From assembly GCA_017854585.1 (NCBI GenBank), contig JAFMHK010000001.1:1-64000 (forward strand): a stretch of DNA of 64,000 nt, written 5' to 3'. The position numbers were made by a program, and so were the translations under genes. Below the pieces are notes generated by a model. The model was given only the letters and a program-made list of their open reading frames with translations, ran no database searches and was not told where the DNA came from. Positions 36,606 through 46,182 of the stretch are shown one piece after another; position 1 is the stretch's first letter; the number at the start of each line of letters is the position of its first letter. This stretch comes from Paracoccaceae bacterium (GTDB lineage Bacteria; Pseudomonadota; Alphaproteobacteria; Rhodobacterales; Rhodobacteraceae).

Positions 36606-38654
36606 GTGCTGCGGCGCGTCCTCTTTTCGACCATCGTGGTGATGCTGCTTGGCGGCGGTGGCGGATTGATCTGGCTGGACCGTTGGATTTCCGGCACCGA
36701 TCTGCCGCCTGTGGTGCTGAACACCGGGGTTGAGGTGGTCGACCGCAACGGCCAATTGTTGCGCGCCTACACGGTCGAGGACGGTCGTTGGCGGCTACCG
36801 GTCAGTCTGGCCGCAGTTGATCCGACATTCGTTACCATGCTGATCGCCTACGAAGATCGGCGATTTGCTGACCACGCCGGGGTAGATCCGCGTGCACTTG
36901 CCCGGGCGGTTTGGCAGGCGGTGACCACGGGGCGCATCGTCTCGGGGGGGTCGACCCTGACCATGCAGGTGGCCCGCCTGCTGGAAGATACCGGGACCGG
37001 TGCGCTGGAAGGCAAGATCAGGCAGATCAGGGTCGCCTTGGCGCTGGAACGCATCCTGAGCAAGGATGATATCCTGACGCTGTATCTGCACCTTGCACCC
37101 TATGGCGGCAATATCGAAGGCATTCGAGCCGCGAGCCTGACATGGTTCGGCGTGGAACCCGCGCGCCTGACAGCGGCGCAATCGGCCCTGTTGGTGGCAT
37201 TGCCGCAAGCGCCGACATCGCGCCGGCCTGACCGCTTTCCCGAAGCCGCCCGCGTGGCCCGCAACCGCGTGCTGGATCGGGCCATCCAGTTCGGTGGCCT
37301 GACCGAGGCGGAGGTGGATTGGGCACGCATCGCGCCGATCCCCGCTGTCAGGCGCCCATTCCCTGCGTTGGCCCCACATGTGGCCGACCGGATGGTTGCG
37401 GAGCGCCCCACCCAAGGCCAGCACCGCCTGACAATCGACCGCGACCTGCAGGCGCAGATGGAGGTGCTGACGGCGGACGCGGTTCAAGGCCGAGACCCAC
37501 GGCTGAGCGCCGCCATCATGGTGATGGACCACGAAACGGGCGCCATTCTGGCCAGTGTCGGGTCACCCGATTACACGGATCTGATGCGGGGCGGATTTGT
37601 GGACATGACGCGGGCCCTGCGCTCGCCCGGATCGACCCTGAAACCGCTTATCTACGGGTTGGGGTTCGAGGCCGGGTTGATCCACCCCGAAACGCTTGTC
37701 GCCGACCTGCCGGTGAACTTTGGCGGCTATGCACCGCAAAACTTCGATAATCTGTTCAGGGGCGAGGTCACCGTCCGTCAGGCGCTGCAGACGTCGCTGA
37801 ATATTCCCGCCGTGACACTGTTGTCGGAACTGGGGCCGGCCACGATGATGTCGGCGATGCGCCGCGCAGGGATGCAACCGGAACTGCCCGAAGGCGAGGC
37901 GGGTCTGGCCATTGCACTTGGCGGCATCGGAACCACGATGGAGGATCTGATGCGCCTTTATGGTGCGCTTGCGCGGGGGGGGCAGACGGTACCGCTGCAT
38001 ACCCGCGCGGGCGAGGCCCCGATCGCGACGCAGCGCATGATCCCGGACCTTGCCGCCTGGTATCTGGGCGATATCCTGTCAGGTGTGCCGCCACCGCCCA
38101 ATGCACCGCGCATCGGGCTGGCCTACAAGACCGGCACCAGCTACGGCCACCGCGACACTTGGGCATTTGGCTTTGACGGCCAGCATGTCGTGGGTATCTG
38201 GATGGGTCGCCCCGATGGCGCGGCAGTGCCCGGTGCGTTCGGGGCCGAGGTTGCTGCCCCGATCCTGTTCGAAGCCTTCGCCCGTCTGAGCCACGATCTG
38301 ACCCCGCGCAGCCCGCCGCCACCGGGTGCGCTTATCGGGATCGGCAACACGGCTTTGCCCGCCCCCTTGCAACGGTTCGGCCCAAGGCGACCCGTCGGTG
38401 ACCACACCGGACCGGCGATCATCTTTCCGCCCGAAAACGCCATCTTGTCCCTGCAACCGGATTTGCCGGTCATCGCACGCGTCGCAGAGGGGCAGGCACC
38501 CTTCACCTGGCTTTGGAACGGCGCGCCGGTCGCCATCGACCAGCAGGATCGGGACGTGGTTCTGGACGTGACCAGCCCCGGTTTCGGGGAGTTGACGGTG
38601 ATCGACGCCTTGGGCCGCGCAGGGCGCAACAGTTTCGAGATCGCTGTGCCCTGA
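36606..38654 (+). CDS. pbpC: Penicillin-binding protein 1C
   Basis: Bifunctional peptidoglycan synthase. The 682-residue order is one membrane segment (STIVVMLLGGGGGLIWL), the transglycosylase GT51 (AYEDRRFADHAG, SGGSTLTMQVARLL), the transpeptidase with S-x-x-K (GSTLKPLIYG), SLN and KTG (YKTGTSYGHRDTWAF), and a C-terminal BiPBP_C domain. Start GTG 36606 is directly after the alpha-2-macroglobulin stop. PbpC with YfhM is thought to repair walls damaged by attackers. Confidence 0.96.
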   Translation: MLRRVLFSTIVVMLLGGGGGLIWLDRWISGTDLPPVVLNTGVEVVDRNGQLLRAYTVEDGRWRLPVSLAAVDPTFVTMLIAYEDRRFADHAGVDPRALARAVWQAVTTGRIVSGGSTLTMQVARLLEDTGTGALEGKIRQIRVALALERILSKDDILTLYLHLAPYGGNIEGIRAASLTWFGVEPARLTAAQSALLVALPQAPTSRRPDRFPEAARVARNRVLDRAIQFGGLTEAEVDWARIAPIPAVRRPFPALAPHVADRMVAERPTQGQHRLTIDRDLQAQMEVLTADAVQGRDPRLSAAIMVMDHETGAILASVGSPDYTDLMRGGFVDMTRALRSPGSTLKPLIYGLGFEAGLIHPETLVADLPVNFGGYAPQNFDNLFRGEVTVRQALQTSLNIPAVTLLSELGPATMMSAMRRAGMQPELPEGEAGLAIALGGIGTTMEDLMRLYGALARGGQTVPLHTRAGEAPIATQRMIPDLAAWYLGDILSGVPPPPNAPRIGLAYKTGTSYGHRDTWAFGFDGQHVVGIWMGRPDGAAVPGAFGAEVAAPILFEAFARLSHDLTPRSPPPPGALIGIGNTALPAPLQRFGPRRPVGDHTGPAIIFPPENAILSLQPDLPVIARVAEGQAPFTWLWNGAPVAIDQQDRDVVLDVTSPGFGELTVIDALGRAGRNSFEIAVP

Positions 38655-38741
38655 GGGCGAGGTGGCGACAGTGCAGTGCGATTTCCGCCCACCTTGGATG
38701 TGGGCACACACCCCGTTGCCACACAACCATTTCAGATGAAG

Positions 38742-38769
38742 GCCCACGGCGGCCGGGGCCGCCGTGGGC
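38742..38769. terminator. Perfect 12-bp hairpin between pbpC and the thiolase gene
   Basis: GCCCACGGCGGC (38742-38753) and GCCGCCGTGGGC (38758-38769) with a CGGG loop. It has no T-tract but is very stable and lies in the convergent junction, so it could stop both transcripts. Confidence 0.65.
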
Positions 38770-38773
38770 AATA

Positions 38774-39949
38774 TCAGATCCGTTCGATCGCCAGCGCAAT
38801 CCCTTGCCCGCCGCCGATGCACATGGTGATCAACGCCAATTTCCCGCCGATCCGCTCCAACTCATACAGCGCCTTGATCGTGATGATCGCACCCGTCGCG
38901 CCCACCGGATGGCCCAGCGCAATGGCGCCGCCATTGGGGTTCACCTTGGCGGGGTCCAGCCCCAGCCCCTTGTTCACCGCAAGCGCCTGCGCGGCGAACG
39001 CTTCGTTCGACTCGATCACATCAAAATCCGTGATTTTCAGGCCTGTGCGCGCCAAGAGATTTTCCACCGCCGGCACCGGGCCGATGCCCATGACCTCAGG
39101 GCGAACGCCCGCGTGGGCATAGCCGACAATCCGGGCCCGCGCCTTCAATCCGGCCTTTTGCGCCGCATCGGCGCGTGCCAGCACCAGCGCAGCCGCCCCA
39201 TCGTTGATCCCTGATGCATTGCCCGCCGTGACGGTGCCATCTTTCTGGAACACCGTCCGAAGCCCTGACAGCGCTTCAACGCTTGTCGGCTTGGGATGCT
39301 CATCGGTGTCAAAGGGAACCATGTCACGTTTGACCCGCACCTCGATCGGGACGATCTGATCCTTGAACCGCCCCTCGGCAATTGCACGGGCGGCACGGTT
39401 CTGGCTTTCCAGCGCAAAGGCATCTTGCGCGGCGCGGGTGATGTCATGTTCGCGGGCCACATTTTCCGCTGTCACCCCCATGTGGCCGGTGCCGAATGGG
39501 CAACTGAGCGCGCCCAGCATCATATCTTGGGCAGCGGCGTCACCCATCTTCTGCCCCCACCGTGCGGTCGGCACGATATAGGGCGAACGGCTCATGCTTT
39601 CCGCACCGCCGGCCAGACCAAAGTCAGCATCGCCCATGGCGAGTGACTGAATGATCGAAACAATGGCCTGCGCGCCAGACCCGCACAGGCGGTTCACGTT
39701 CATCGCGGGCGCCGCATCGGGCACGCCAGCCTGCATGGCTGCGACGCGCGACAGATACATGTCGCGGGGTTCGGTGTTGATCACATGGCCGAAGGCGACA
39801 TGGCCGATCTGCCCGCCGTCTACCCCCGCCCGCGCAAGCGCCGCGCGCGACACTGCAGCGGCGATGTCGATCGGTGCGACGCCTGCCAACGACCCGCCAA
39901 AACTGCCGATCGCCGAACGTGCACCACTTAGAATTACAACGTCTGTCAT
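38774..39949 (-). CDS. Thiolase (acetyl-CoA acetyltransferase / beta-ketothiolase)
   Basis: A 391-residue thiolase. The catalytic Cys is in MNVNRLCGSGAQAIVSI, the second Cys region at ITMCIGGGQGIALA, and the His in GAIALGHPVGATGAI. It is closer to BktB/PhaA-type thiolases than to a plain 3-oxoadipyl-CoA thiolase, so it could make acetoacetyl-CoA or cleave 3-ketoacyl-CoA. It is not in the paa cluster and is not proven to supply PaaJ. I start at ATG 39947-39949; an ATG three codons upstream is possible. Confidence 0.92.
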   Translation of the reverse strand: MTDVVILSGARSAIGSFGGSLAGVAPIDIAAAVSRAALARAGVDGGQIGHVAFGHVINTEPRDMYLSRVAAMQAGVPDAAPAMNVNRLCGSGAQAIVSIIQSLAMGDADFGLAGGAESMSRSPYIVPTARWGQKMGDAAAQDMMLGALSCPFGTGHMGVTAENVAREHDITRAAQDAFALESQNRAARAIAEGRFKDQIVPIEVRVKRDMVPFDTDEHPKPTSVEALSGLRTVFQKDGTVTAGNASGINDGAAALVLARADAAQKAGLKARARIVGYAHAGVRPEVMGIGPVPAVENLLARTGLKITDFDVIESNEAFAAQALAVNKGLGLDPAKVNPNGGAIALGHPVGATGAIITIKALYELERIGGKLALITMCIGGGQGIALAIERI

Positions 39950-40154
39950 GCCTATCATCGCCTCTTTGTCAGGGTCTCATGGGGCGCGACCTGCACCTCA
40001 CGATCCGATGTCCATCCACACCGCGTATTAGAGCCAGCCGAAAGGCAACTCGTCCACCCTTAAGCGGCGACGCACAGACGGTGTTGGCCTTGTCAGCATC
40101 AACAATTCGCGGCTAAGCCTTTTCGGCACGTGAAACCAACAAAGGTGCCGCGCC

Positions 40155-41564
40155 ATGGCCTTGCTTGATCCATCTGTTCACCTGACCGAAACCGATCTGC
40201 CCGATTTCGGAGAACCGTCGCAGCAGCCCTTGGTTCCGCCCGCAATCTACGCCGCCCGTGTCGACGCCGCGCTGGAACGGACGGCGCAACGGGGGCTGGA
40301 TTGTCTGCTCATTTATGGTGATCGCGAACATTCGGCCAATATCGCCTATCTCACCGGATACGATCCGCGTTTCGAGGAAGCACTGCTGATCCTGCGCGCC
40401 GGGCAACGGCCCACGCTGTTGGTCGGCAACGAAGGGATGGGGTATTGCTCCTTGGCTCCGGGCGCGTTCGATCCGGTGTTGTTCCAGAGCTTCAGTCTGC
40501 TTGGTCAACCCCGCGACAAAAACCCGGGATTGGCCCGCATTCTGGCGGACCGGGGGCTTGCCAGCGGTCAACGGGTCGGCGTGGTTGGTTGGAAGTATTT
40601 CGGCAACGGCGATCCCGGAATGGATCAGACAACGCTTGATCTGCCATCGTTCATCGCCGACACGCTGCGCGATCTGGTGGCGCCGAATGGCCGGACGATC
40701 AATGCCACTGACATCTTCATGGACGCCGCAGACGGGCTGCGCAGCATCAACGATGTGCATCAGTTGGCCGTATTCGAGCATGCGGCGACCTTTACCTCTC
40801 AGGCGTTGCGCAATGTCTTGTTCGGTCTGAAACCCGGCATGACGGAATTCGCGGCCGTCAGGCTGATGCAAATCAACGGGTTACCGTGGGCCGCCCATCT
40901 GATGTTGTCGTCTGGCGACCGGGCCGCGTTCGGCTTGCCCAGCCCATCGGCCAAGATCATCGCGCGGGGCGACCCGTTCACAATGGCCTATTCCGTCTGG
41001 GGTGCGTTGAATGCACGCGCGGGATTTGTGGTGCGCGACGCGGATGAATTGCCCGCGCAAATCCGTGACTATGTCGACAGGCTGGTGGCGCCTTATTTCT
41101 CGGCCATCGTGGCGTGGTATGAAACCGTTGGCATCGACGTTCCGGGGCATGACCTGTTTGCAGCCGTGCATGACCGCATCGGGGATCCGTTCTTTGGGGT
41201 CGGGCTGAACCCCGGCCATCAGATACATCTTGACGAATGGATGAACTCGCCCATCGCCAAGGGCAGTGCGATCACGCTGAAATCCGGCATGGCGTTGCAG
41301 GTTGATGTTATCCCTGCCACGCATTCCCCTTGGTTCACCACCAATATCGAAGATGGCATAGCGCTTGCCGATGCAACGCTGCGGGCCGAATTCAAAGCGC
41401 GTTATCCCGAAGCTTGGAGCCGAATTGAACGCCGTCGGGCATTCATGACGGATGTCCTTGGGATCCGTCTGAAGCCAGAGGTTCTGCCGTTCAGCAACAT
41501 CCCGGCCTATTTGCCGCCCTATCTGCTGTCGCCGCGTCGGGTCTTGGCGGTGAAGCCATCTTGA
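40155..41564 (+). CDS. M24-fold (Xaa-Pro peptidase-like) protein, degenerate metal site
   Basis: A 469-residue protein with the pita-bread fold of creatinase/aminopeptidase P (N-terminal domain about 1-215, catalytic-like domain after). The His motif NPGHQIHLDEW and the Glu in NIEDGIAL are present, but the place that normally carries the two Asp reads MAYSVWGALNARAGFV, with no Asp, and the EPG Glu is Asp (LQVDVIP). It may be a non-peptidase or a lyase-like relative. It does not match DddP as I remember it. The MarR gene is convergent. Confidence 0.8.
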   Translation: MALLDPSVHLTETDLPDFGEPSQQPLVPPAIYAARVDAALERTAQRGLDCLLIYGDREHSANIAYLTGYDPRFEEALLILRAGQRPTLLVGNEGMGYCSLAPGAFDPVLFQSFSLLGQPRDKNPGLARILADRGLASGQRVGVVGWKYFGNGDPGMDQTTLDLPSFIADTLRDLVAPNGRTINATDIFMDAADGLRSINDVHQLAVFEHAATFTSQALRNVLFGLKPGMTEFAAVRLMQINGLPWAAHLMLSSGDRAAFGLPSPSAKIIARGDPFTMAYSVWGALNARAGFVVRDADELPAQIRDYVDRLVAPYFSAIVAWYETVGIDVPGHDLFAAVHDRIGDPFFGVGLNPGHQIHLDEWMNSPIAKGSAITLKSGMALQVDVIPATHSPWFTTNIEDGIALADATLRAEFKARYPEAWSRIERRRAFMTDVLGIRLKPEVLPFSNIPAYLPPYLLSPRRVLAVKPS

Positions 41565-41573
41565 GGTTGTCGG

Positions 41574-42008
41574 CTATGTGGGGGATTTGGCCATCAGGCC
41601 GGTGATGCCGTCAAGGAACCCATCCGCATCGTCGCCAAGCCGCGCGATCATCTCTTCTTGGAACGCCTGCGCAAGGGGGGCCAGTTCAGCCATCATGGCG
41701 CGCCCCTTTTCGGTCAGGGCCAGTTCGACAAGGCGCTTGTCGCCGGGATGCGCTTGCTTGGTGATGACCCCTGCGTTTTCCAAGCGTTTCGCGGCACGGC
41801 TGACCTTGGACTTGTCCATATCGACGCGGTCGTGGATGTCGCGCACCGAAACGGCAGGTTCTTGGCTGAGATGGGCCACAACGCGCCATTCAGCCCGCGA
41901 GAGGCCAAACCGATCTTGATAGATGCGGGAATATTCACGGCTCAACCGCCCGGCCAGAACCGCAACGCGATAGGGTAGGAATTCATCCAGAAGGAACGGG
42001 TCGGGCAT
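41574..42008 (-). CDS. MarR family transcriptional regulator
   Basis: A 144-residue MarR protein. The winged helix includes SRAEWRVVAHLSQEPAVSVR, DKSKVSRAAKRLENAGVITK and the wing DKRLVELALTEKG. Dimerising helices flank it. The ligand is unknown. It lies between the M24-like gene and serA on the minus strand, with a hairpin separating it from serA, so it is probably its own unit. Confidence 0.93.
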   Translation of the reverse strand: MPDPFLLDEFLPYRVAVLAGRLSREYSRIYQDRFGLSRAEWRVVAHLSQEPAVSVRDIHDRVDMDKSKVSRAAKRLENAGVITKQAHPGDKRLVELALTEKGRAMMAELAPLAQAFQEEMIARLGDDADGFLDGITGLMAKSPT

Positions 42009-42047
42009 GGAACGCTCACTGCAAATGCAACGGGTCCAGCTTGGCCT

Positions 42048-42081
42048 GAACCTGCCCCCGGCACAAGCGGGGGGCAGGTTC
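42048..42081 (-). terminator. Terminator-like hairpin after serA
   Basis: GAACCTGCCCCC (42048-42059) and GGGGGCAGGTTC (42070-42081) form a perfect 12-bp stem with a 10-base loop, 8 bases beyond the serA stop. No T-tract follows. Confidence 0.65.
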
Positions 42082-42089
42082 TTGCGATG

Positions 42090-43685
42090 TCAGGCGGCGT
42101 CGAACCGAAGCGTCCTGATCTGCTGGAACAGGCCCGTGCTCATCAGTTTTTCCAGCACCGATGCCGGCGGCTGATCGTCCAGATAGAGCAGGGCAATCGC
42201 CTCTTTTCCCTTGGATGAGCGGCCAAGAGTGAAGTTGGCGATGTTCACGCCATTTTCGCCCATGGTCTGGCCCAGTGCCCCGATGATGCCCGGCACATCC
42301 TCGTTCGTGGTATAAAGCATGTGCGCCCCGATCTCGGCGTCAATATTGATCCCCTTGATCTGGATGAACCGCGGCTTGCCGTCAGAAAACACGGTTCCGG
42401 CGATAGAGCGTTCCTTTTGCGCCGTTTTCACGTGCAAACGGATGTAGCCGTCGAAGACGCCGGATTTGTCTTGTGTGGTGGTCGAAATCTCGATCCCGCG
42501 TTCGCGGGCGATGACGGGCGCACTGACCATGTTCACGTCGGGGTTGGCGGCTTTCATCACACCGGCAATCGCGGCGCAGTTCAGCGCCTTCAGGTTCATT
42601 TCCTTCACGACACCGTTATAGGTGATTTCGATGCTCTCGATCGCCTCTTCCGTCAGTTGCCCCACGAAGGCGCCCAGATGTTCTGCCAGCTTCACCCATG
42701 GCCCCATGATCGCGGCTTCCTCGGCGGTGACCGACGGCATGTTGAGCGCGTTCGTCACGGCACCGGTCAGCAGGTAATCGGCCATCTGTTCGGCAACCTG
42801 CAGCGCGACGTTTTCCTGCGCTTCGGTCGTGGCGGCCCCAAGATGCGGGGTAACAACAACATTTTCCATGCCAAACAAAGGGTTGGACGTTGCCGGTTCT
42901 TCCTTGAACACGTCGAAAGCCGCACCCGCGATATGCCCCGAGGCGATCAGATCGGCCAGCGCTTGTTCATCAACCAGACCGCCGCGCGCGCAATTGATGA
43001 TGCGCACGCCCTTCTTGGTCTTAGCCAGATTCTCGCGGCTGAGAATGTTCGCGGTCTTCTCTGTGAACGGCACGTGCAGGGTGATGAAGTCGGCCCGCGC
43101 CAGAAGCTCATCCAGATCAACCTTGGTCACGCCGATCTGCTTGGCGCGCTCCTCGGACAGGAAGGGGTCATAGGCCACGACCTTCATCTTGAGGCCCAGC
43201 GCGCGGTTGCACACGATCGACCCGATATTACCAGCCCCGATCACGCCCAGCGTCTTGGCGGTCAGTTCGACCCCCATGAAGCGGGACTTTTCCCATTTTC
43301 CGGCATGGGTCGAGGCATTCGCCTCGGGGATCTGGCGCGCGACGGCGAACATCATGGCGATGGCATGTTCAGCGGTGGTGATGGAGTTTCCGAAGGGGGT
43401 GTTCATCACGATGATGCCCTTCTTGGACGCCACCGGGATATCGACGTTGTCGACACCGATACCCGCGCGACCAATCACCTTCAGGTTGGTGGCGGCCGCG
43501 ATGATCTTTTCGGTCACCTTGGTGGCAGACCGGATGGCGAGACCGTCATATTGGCCGATGACTTCCAGCAGCTTGTCCTTGTCCTTGCCGATGGATGGAT
43601 CGAATGTGACGTCGATGCCGCGGTCCTGAAAAATGCGGACGGCAGCGTCGGACAGCTTGTCGGATACGAGAACTTTGGGGGCCAT
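42090..43685 (-). CDS. serA: D-3-phosphoglycerate dehydrogenase
   Basis: First step of serine biosynthesis: oxidises 3-phosphoglycerate with NAD+. The 531-residue form has a nucleotide-binding domain (TLGVIGAGNIGSIVCNRALG), catalytic segments with GRAGIGVDNVDIPVA, and the C-terminal ASB and ACT domains (GVNIANFTLGRSSKGKEAIA) that can sense serine. I start at ATG 43683-43685 (APKVLVSDKLSD) behind AAGGAG. It follows serC closely on the same strand, so serCA is an operon under the serC leader. Confidence 0.97.
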   Translation of the reverse strand: MAPKVLVSDKLSDAAVRIFQDRGIDVTFDPSIGKDKDKLLEVIGQYDGLAIRSATKVTEKIIAAATNLKVIGRAGIGVDNVDIPVASKKGIIVMNTPFGNSITTAEHAIAMMFAVARQIPEANASTHAGKWEKSRFMGVELTAKTLGVIGAGNIGSIVCNRALGLKMKVVAYDPFLSEERAKQIGVTKVDLDELLARADFITLHVPFTEKTANILSRENLAKTKKGVRIINCARGGLVDEQALADLIASGHIAGAAFDVFKEEPATSNPLFGMENVVVTPHLGAATTEAQENVALQVAEQMADYLLTGAVTNALNMPSVTAEEAAIMGPWVKLAEHLGAFVGQLTEEAIESIEITYNGVVKEMNLKALNCAAIAGVMKAANPDVNMVSAPVIARERGIEISTTTQDKSGVFDGYIRLHVKTAQKERSIAGTVFSDGKPRFIQIKGINIDAEIGAHMLYTTNEDVPGIIGALGQTMGENGVNIANFTLGRSSKGKEAIALLYLDDQPPASVLEKLMSTGLFQQIRTLRFDAA

Positions 43686-43766
43686 GTCAGGCGCTCCTTG
43701 ATGCACGATTGGGGGATGCACATCGGATGCACAGGTCATGCACATCCGATGGATATGATTTTCAGG

Positions 43767-44945
43767 TCAGGCGGCGGCCTGTGCGGTGATTTCTTCCGCG
43801 AACGCCCATTCCAGCCACGGCAGCATCGCCACGACATCGGACGTCTGGACCGTAGCGCCGCACCAGATCCGAAGACCTGCGGGCGCGTCCCGATAGGCCC
43901 CGATGTCGAGGGCGATACCTTCGACCTCCAGACGCTTTGCGACAGCCTTGGCGAAACTTGCGCCGTCCACGATCTGCGGATCGGTGAACTTGAGACAGAC
44001 GGAGGTGTTGGACCGCGTGGCAGGATCGACGGAAAGGTTATCGATCCAGTCGCGCGCCGCGCAGAAATCGAAAATCGCCTGCGCGTTCGCGTCAGCCCGC
44101 GCCATCAGGGCAGGCAACCCGCCAATGTCGTCGGCCCAGTCCAGCGCAACCAGATAATCTTCAACCGCCAGCATCGACGGCGTGTTGATGGTCTCCCCGG
44201 CAAAGATCCCCTCAATCAGCTTGCCGCCCTTGGTCAGGCGGAAGATCTTGGGCAGGGGCCACGCAGGCGTGTAACTTTCCAGCCGCGCCACGGCTCGCGG
44301 CGACAAGACCAGCATGCCATGTGCAGCCTCACCCCCCATGACCTTCTGCCAAGAGAACGTGGTGACATCCAACTTGTCCCAAGGCAAATCCTGCGCGAAG
44401 GCGGCCGAGGTCGCATCACACAGCGTCAGGCCCTTGCGGTCTGCCGGAATGGCATCGCCGTTCGGCATCCGAACACCGCTGGTGGTGCCGTTCCATGTGA
44501 AACAGACATCATGATCATAATTCAGCGCCGCCATATCGACGATATGGCCATACTCTGCCGTGTGAACGGTAGCGTCGATCCTGAGTTGCTTGACCGCATC
44601 GGTGACCCAACCGGCGCCAAAGCTTTCCCATGCAACCATTTCGGCGGGGCGTTCGCCCAGCATGGTCCACATGGCCATTTCATAGGCGCCCGTATCGGAC
44701 GCGGGCACGATGCCGACGCGGTATCCATCCGGCACGCCCAATATGGCGGCGGTGCGGTCAATCGCGGCTTTCAGCTTGGCCTTGCCCACAGCAGCACGGT
44801 GCGATCTGCCCAAGGCGGCATCGCCCAGCTTGTCCAGCGTCCATGTGGGGGGTTTGGCACAGGGGCCTGAGGAGAAACGCGGGTTCGACGGGCGTGTTGA
44901 CGGCCGCAGAGTTTCCGGCCGCGTTGCCGGTTTTGCAGTGCTCAT
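43767..44945 (-). CDS. serC: Phosphoserine aminotransferase
   Basis: Second step of serine synthesis: converts 3-phosphohydroxypyruvate to phosphoserine with PLP and glutamate. The 392-residue class V aminotransferase has the PLP Lys in [16 protein letters not shown] and the substrate region [15 protein letters not shown] of the alphaproteobacterial form. The start ATG 44943-44945 lies behind GAGGA, which sits in a leader hairpin (44951-44966). serA follows 81 bases later. Confidence 0.96.
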   Translation of the reverse strand: MSTAKPATRPETLRPSTRPSNPRFSSGPCAKPPTWTLDKLGDAALGRSHRAAVGKAKLKAAIDRTAAILGVPDGYRVGIVPASDTGAYEMAMWTMLGERPAEMVAWESFGAGWVTDAVKQLRIDATVHTAEYGHIVDMAALNYDHDVCFTWNGTTSGVRMPNGDAIPADRKGLTLCDATSAAFAQDLPWDKLDVTTFSWQKVMGGEAAHGMLVLSPRAVARLESYTPAWPLPKIFRLTKGGKLIEGIFAGETINTPSMLAVEDYLVALDWADDIGGLPALMARADANAQAIFDFCAARDWIDNLSVDPATRSNTSVCLKFTDPQIVDGASFAKAVAKRLEVEGIALDIGAYRDAPAGLRIWCGATVQTSDVVAMLPWLEWAFAEEITAQAAA

Positions 44946-44950
44946 ATCCG

Positions 44951-44987
44951 ATATCCTCACAGATATATGCCCCTCGTTGGGGAGGGG
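44951..44987 (-). promoter_or_regulatory. Structured leader of serC (serC RNA motif candidate)
   Basis: Two hairpins precede serC on the minus strand: GAGGGG/CCCCTC (arms 44982-44987 and 44970-44975) and ATATC/GATAT (44951-44955 and 44962-44966). The second places the serC ribosome-binding GAGGA in its loop and 3' arm. I recall a serC RNA motif described in alphaproteobacteria with this kind of layout; the match is by memory and not by alignment. Confidence 0.6.
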
Positions 44988-45124
44988 TGTCCCGCTGTTG
45001 CGTCTATGCGGGGCCTACGCGGCGCACAAGTCGGAAAATGCACCGCAAGCGCCGTATATCGGCTGTTTCTGCGGGCACCGTGTTCACGATCGGAAACATG
45101 ACCGGGCAGGCAATCGGATCATCG

Positions 45125-45937
45125 TCAATCAGACGTGGCGGCCAGAACGGCCTGCGTGATCGCGCCGTCAGGATCGGCCAGTTCTTCAAGCATGCTGAAA
45201 TGGTTATGACCGGGCAGGTGGATCGCCTGACAATCAGCACCCAGCCCAGTCCAGATATTTGCCAGCAGATCGGTTTGGCGGATGAATTCCGGCCGCTCCT
45301 GCGCGCCCACCATCGCCGTCAGGCACACCCCCGGCCGCGGCTGCAACAGGGCGGGGCTTTCAGCTGCCGCAGTTTCCGGCGTCAGATGCAGGGTCTCGCG
45401 CATGGCGGTCCGCAGCAGGGGGCGCAAATCATGCACACCCGCGATTGAGACGACATGCGCGACCCGTTCGGCCACCGCGTCGGGCAACGCACCGATGCAA
45501 ACCAGCCGCGTCACCAACTGCCCGCCTGCCGAATGCCCCACCAATCGAATGGGGCCATCCACCTCCTGCGCCAGAAGTGTCAAGGCGCGGGCCATCTCGG
45601 TCACGATCTCGGCAATCGTGGCTGCGGGGGCAAGGGTATAGCTCGGCACCGCCACGACCTGCCCGTGCGCCAAGGGACCCGCCGCCAGATGGCTGACCTC
45701 TGGCCCCGAAAGCATCTGCCAATAGCCGCCGTGGACAAAAACGGTCAGGCCCCGTTCTTCATGATCGGGCCGAAAGACATCAATAACCTGACGCTGGCCA
45801 GACCCATACCGGATCACCTGCGGCGGATGCCCCGCGCGAAAGGCGGCGGTGTCCCGCGCCCAGCCTGCCGCGATCCTGTCGGCGTCGGGGATGAAGGCGC
45901 TGTTTTGATAGGCAACGTCCCAGTCTGTAATCCGCAT
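45125..45937 (-). CDS. Alpha/beta hydrolase, kynurenine-formamidase-like
   Basis: A 270-residue serine hydrolase. The oxyanion motif VFVHGGYWQML and nucleophile elbow LVGHSAGGQL are clear, with a catalytic His in LPGHNHFSML. HGGxW is typical of arylformamidase-like enzymes, so it may act on formylated aromatics, but substrates of this group vary. I start at ATG 45935-45937 (RITDWDVAYQN) behind AGGGAGG; the extra codons to 46057 have no site. It lies before the serC leader on the same strand. Confidence 0.88.
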   Translation of the reverse strand: MRITDWDVAYQNSAFIPDADRIAAGWARDTAAFRAGHPPQVIRYGSGQRQVIDVFRPDHEERGLTVFVHGGYWQMLSGPEVSHLAAGPLAHGQVVAVPSYTLAPAATIAEIVTEMARALTLLAQEVDGPIRLVGHSAGGQLVTRLVCIGALPDAVAERVAHVVSIAGVHDLRPLLRTAMRETLHLTPETAAAESPALLQPRPGVCLTAMVGAQERPEFIRQTDLLANIWTGLGADCQAIHLPGHNHFSMLEELADPDGAITQAVLAATSD

Positions 45938-46182
45938 CACGTATCCTCCCTGCGCTTGGCTAACGGGGGCGGGCGTCGCTCGCAAGGCTGCGGCCCTGCC
46001 GCGCCCTTGATGCCCTTCATGCTTTTTCTTGGTCCAAGTACTCGGCGGGGAGCACACGGCCCGCCAAACCCATTATTCTGCGGCAAACACACGGCCCGGA
46101 CGCCTGTGGCATTTCGGTTTTAATTGCCGATACGTCGCAGCTGCCCCTTGCCCGACTCGCGGGCGCCGCGCTACCACAGGAA
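45938..46182. other. Intergenic stretch without a supported gene
   Basis: With the riboswitch and platform, this belongs to the only gene-free stretch above 300 bases (45938-46491). I see no reliable gene in 45938-46182; an open minus-strand frame of 18 codons from 46073 lacks a ribosome-binding site. Confidence 0.5.

Noticed and set aside
40155-41564. DddP (DMSP lyase) as identity of the M24-fold protein.
   Set aside because: Known Roseobacter DddP has metal Asp residues and an N-terminal sequence unlike this one, as I remember it.
42321-44870. Plus-strand open frame of 849 codons opposite serA and serC.
   Set aside because: Both real enzymes fill the other strand. The frame has Arg/His/Gly-rich content and no domains, as expected for high-GC shadows.
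46017-46073. Minus-strand short frame ending in AEYLDQEKA.
   Set aside because: No ribosome site and not long enough to support; could be a remnant of a gene end.
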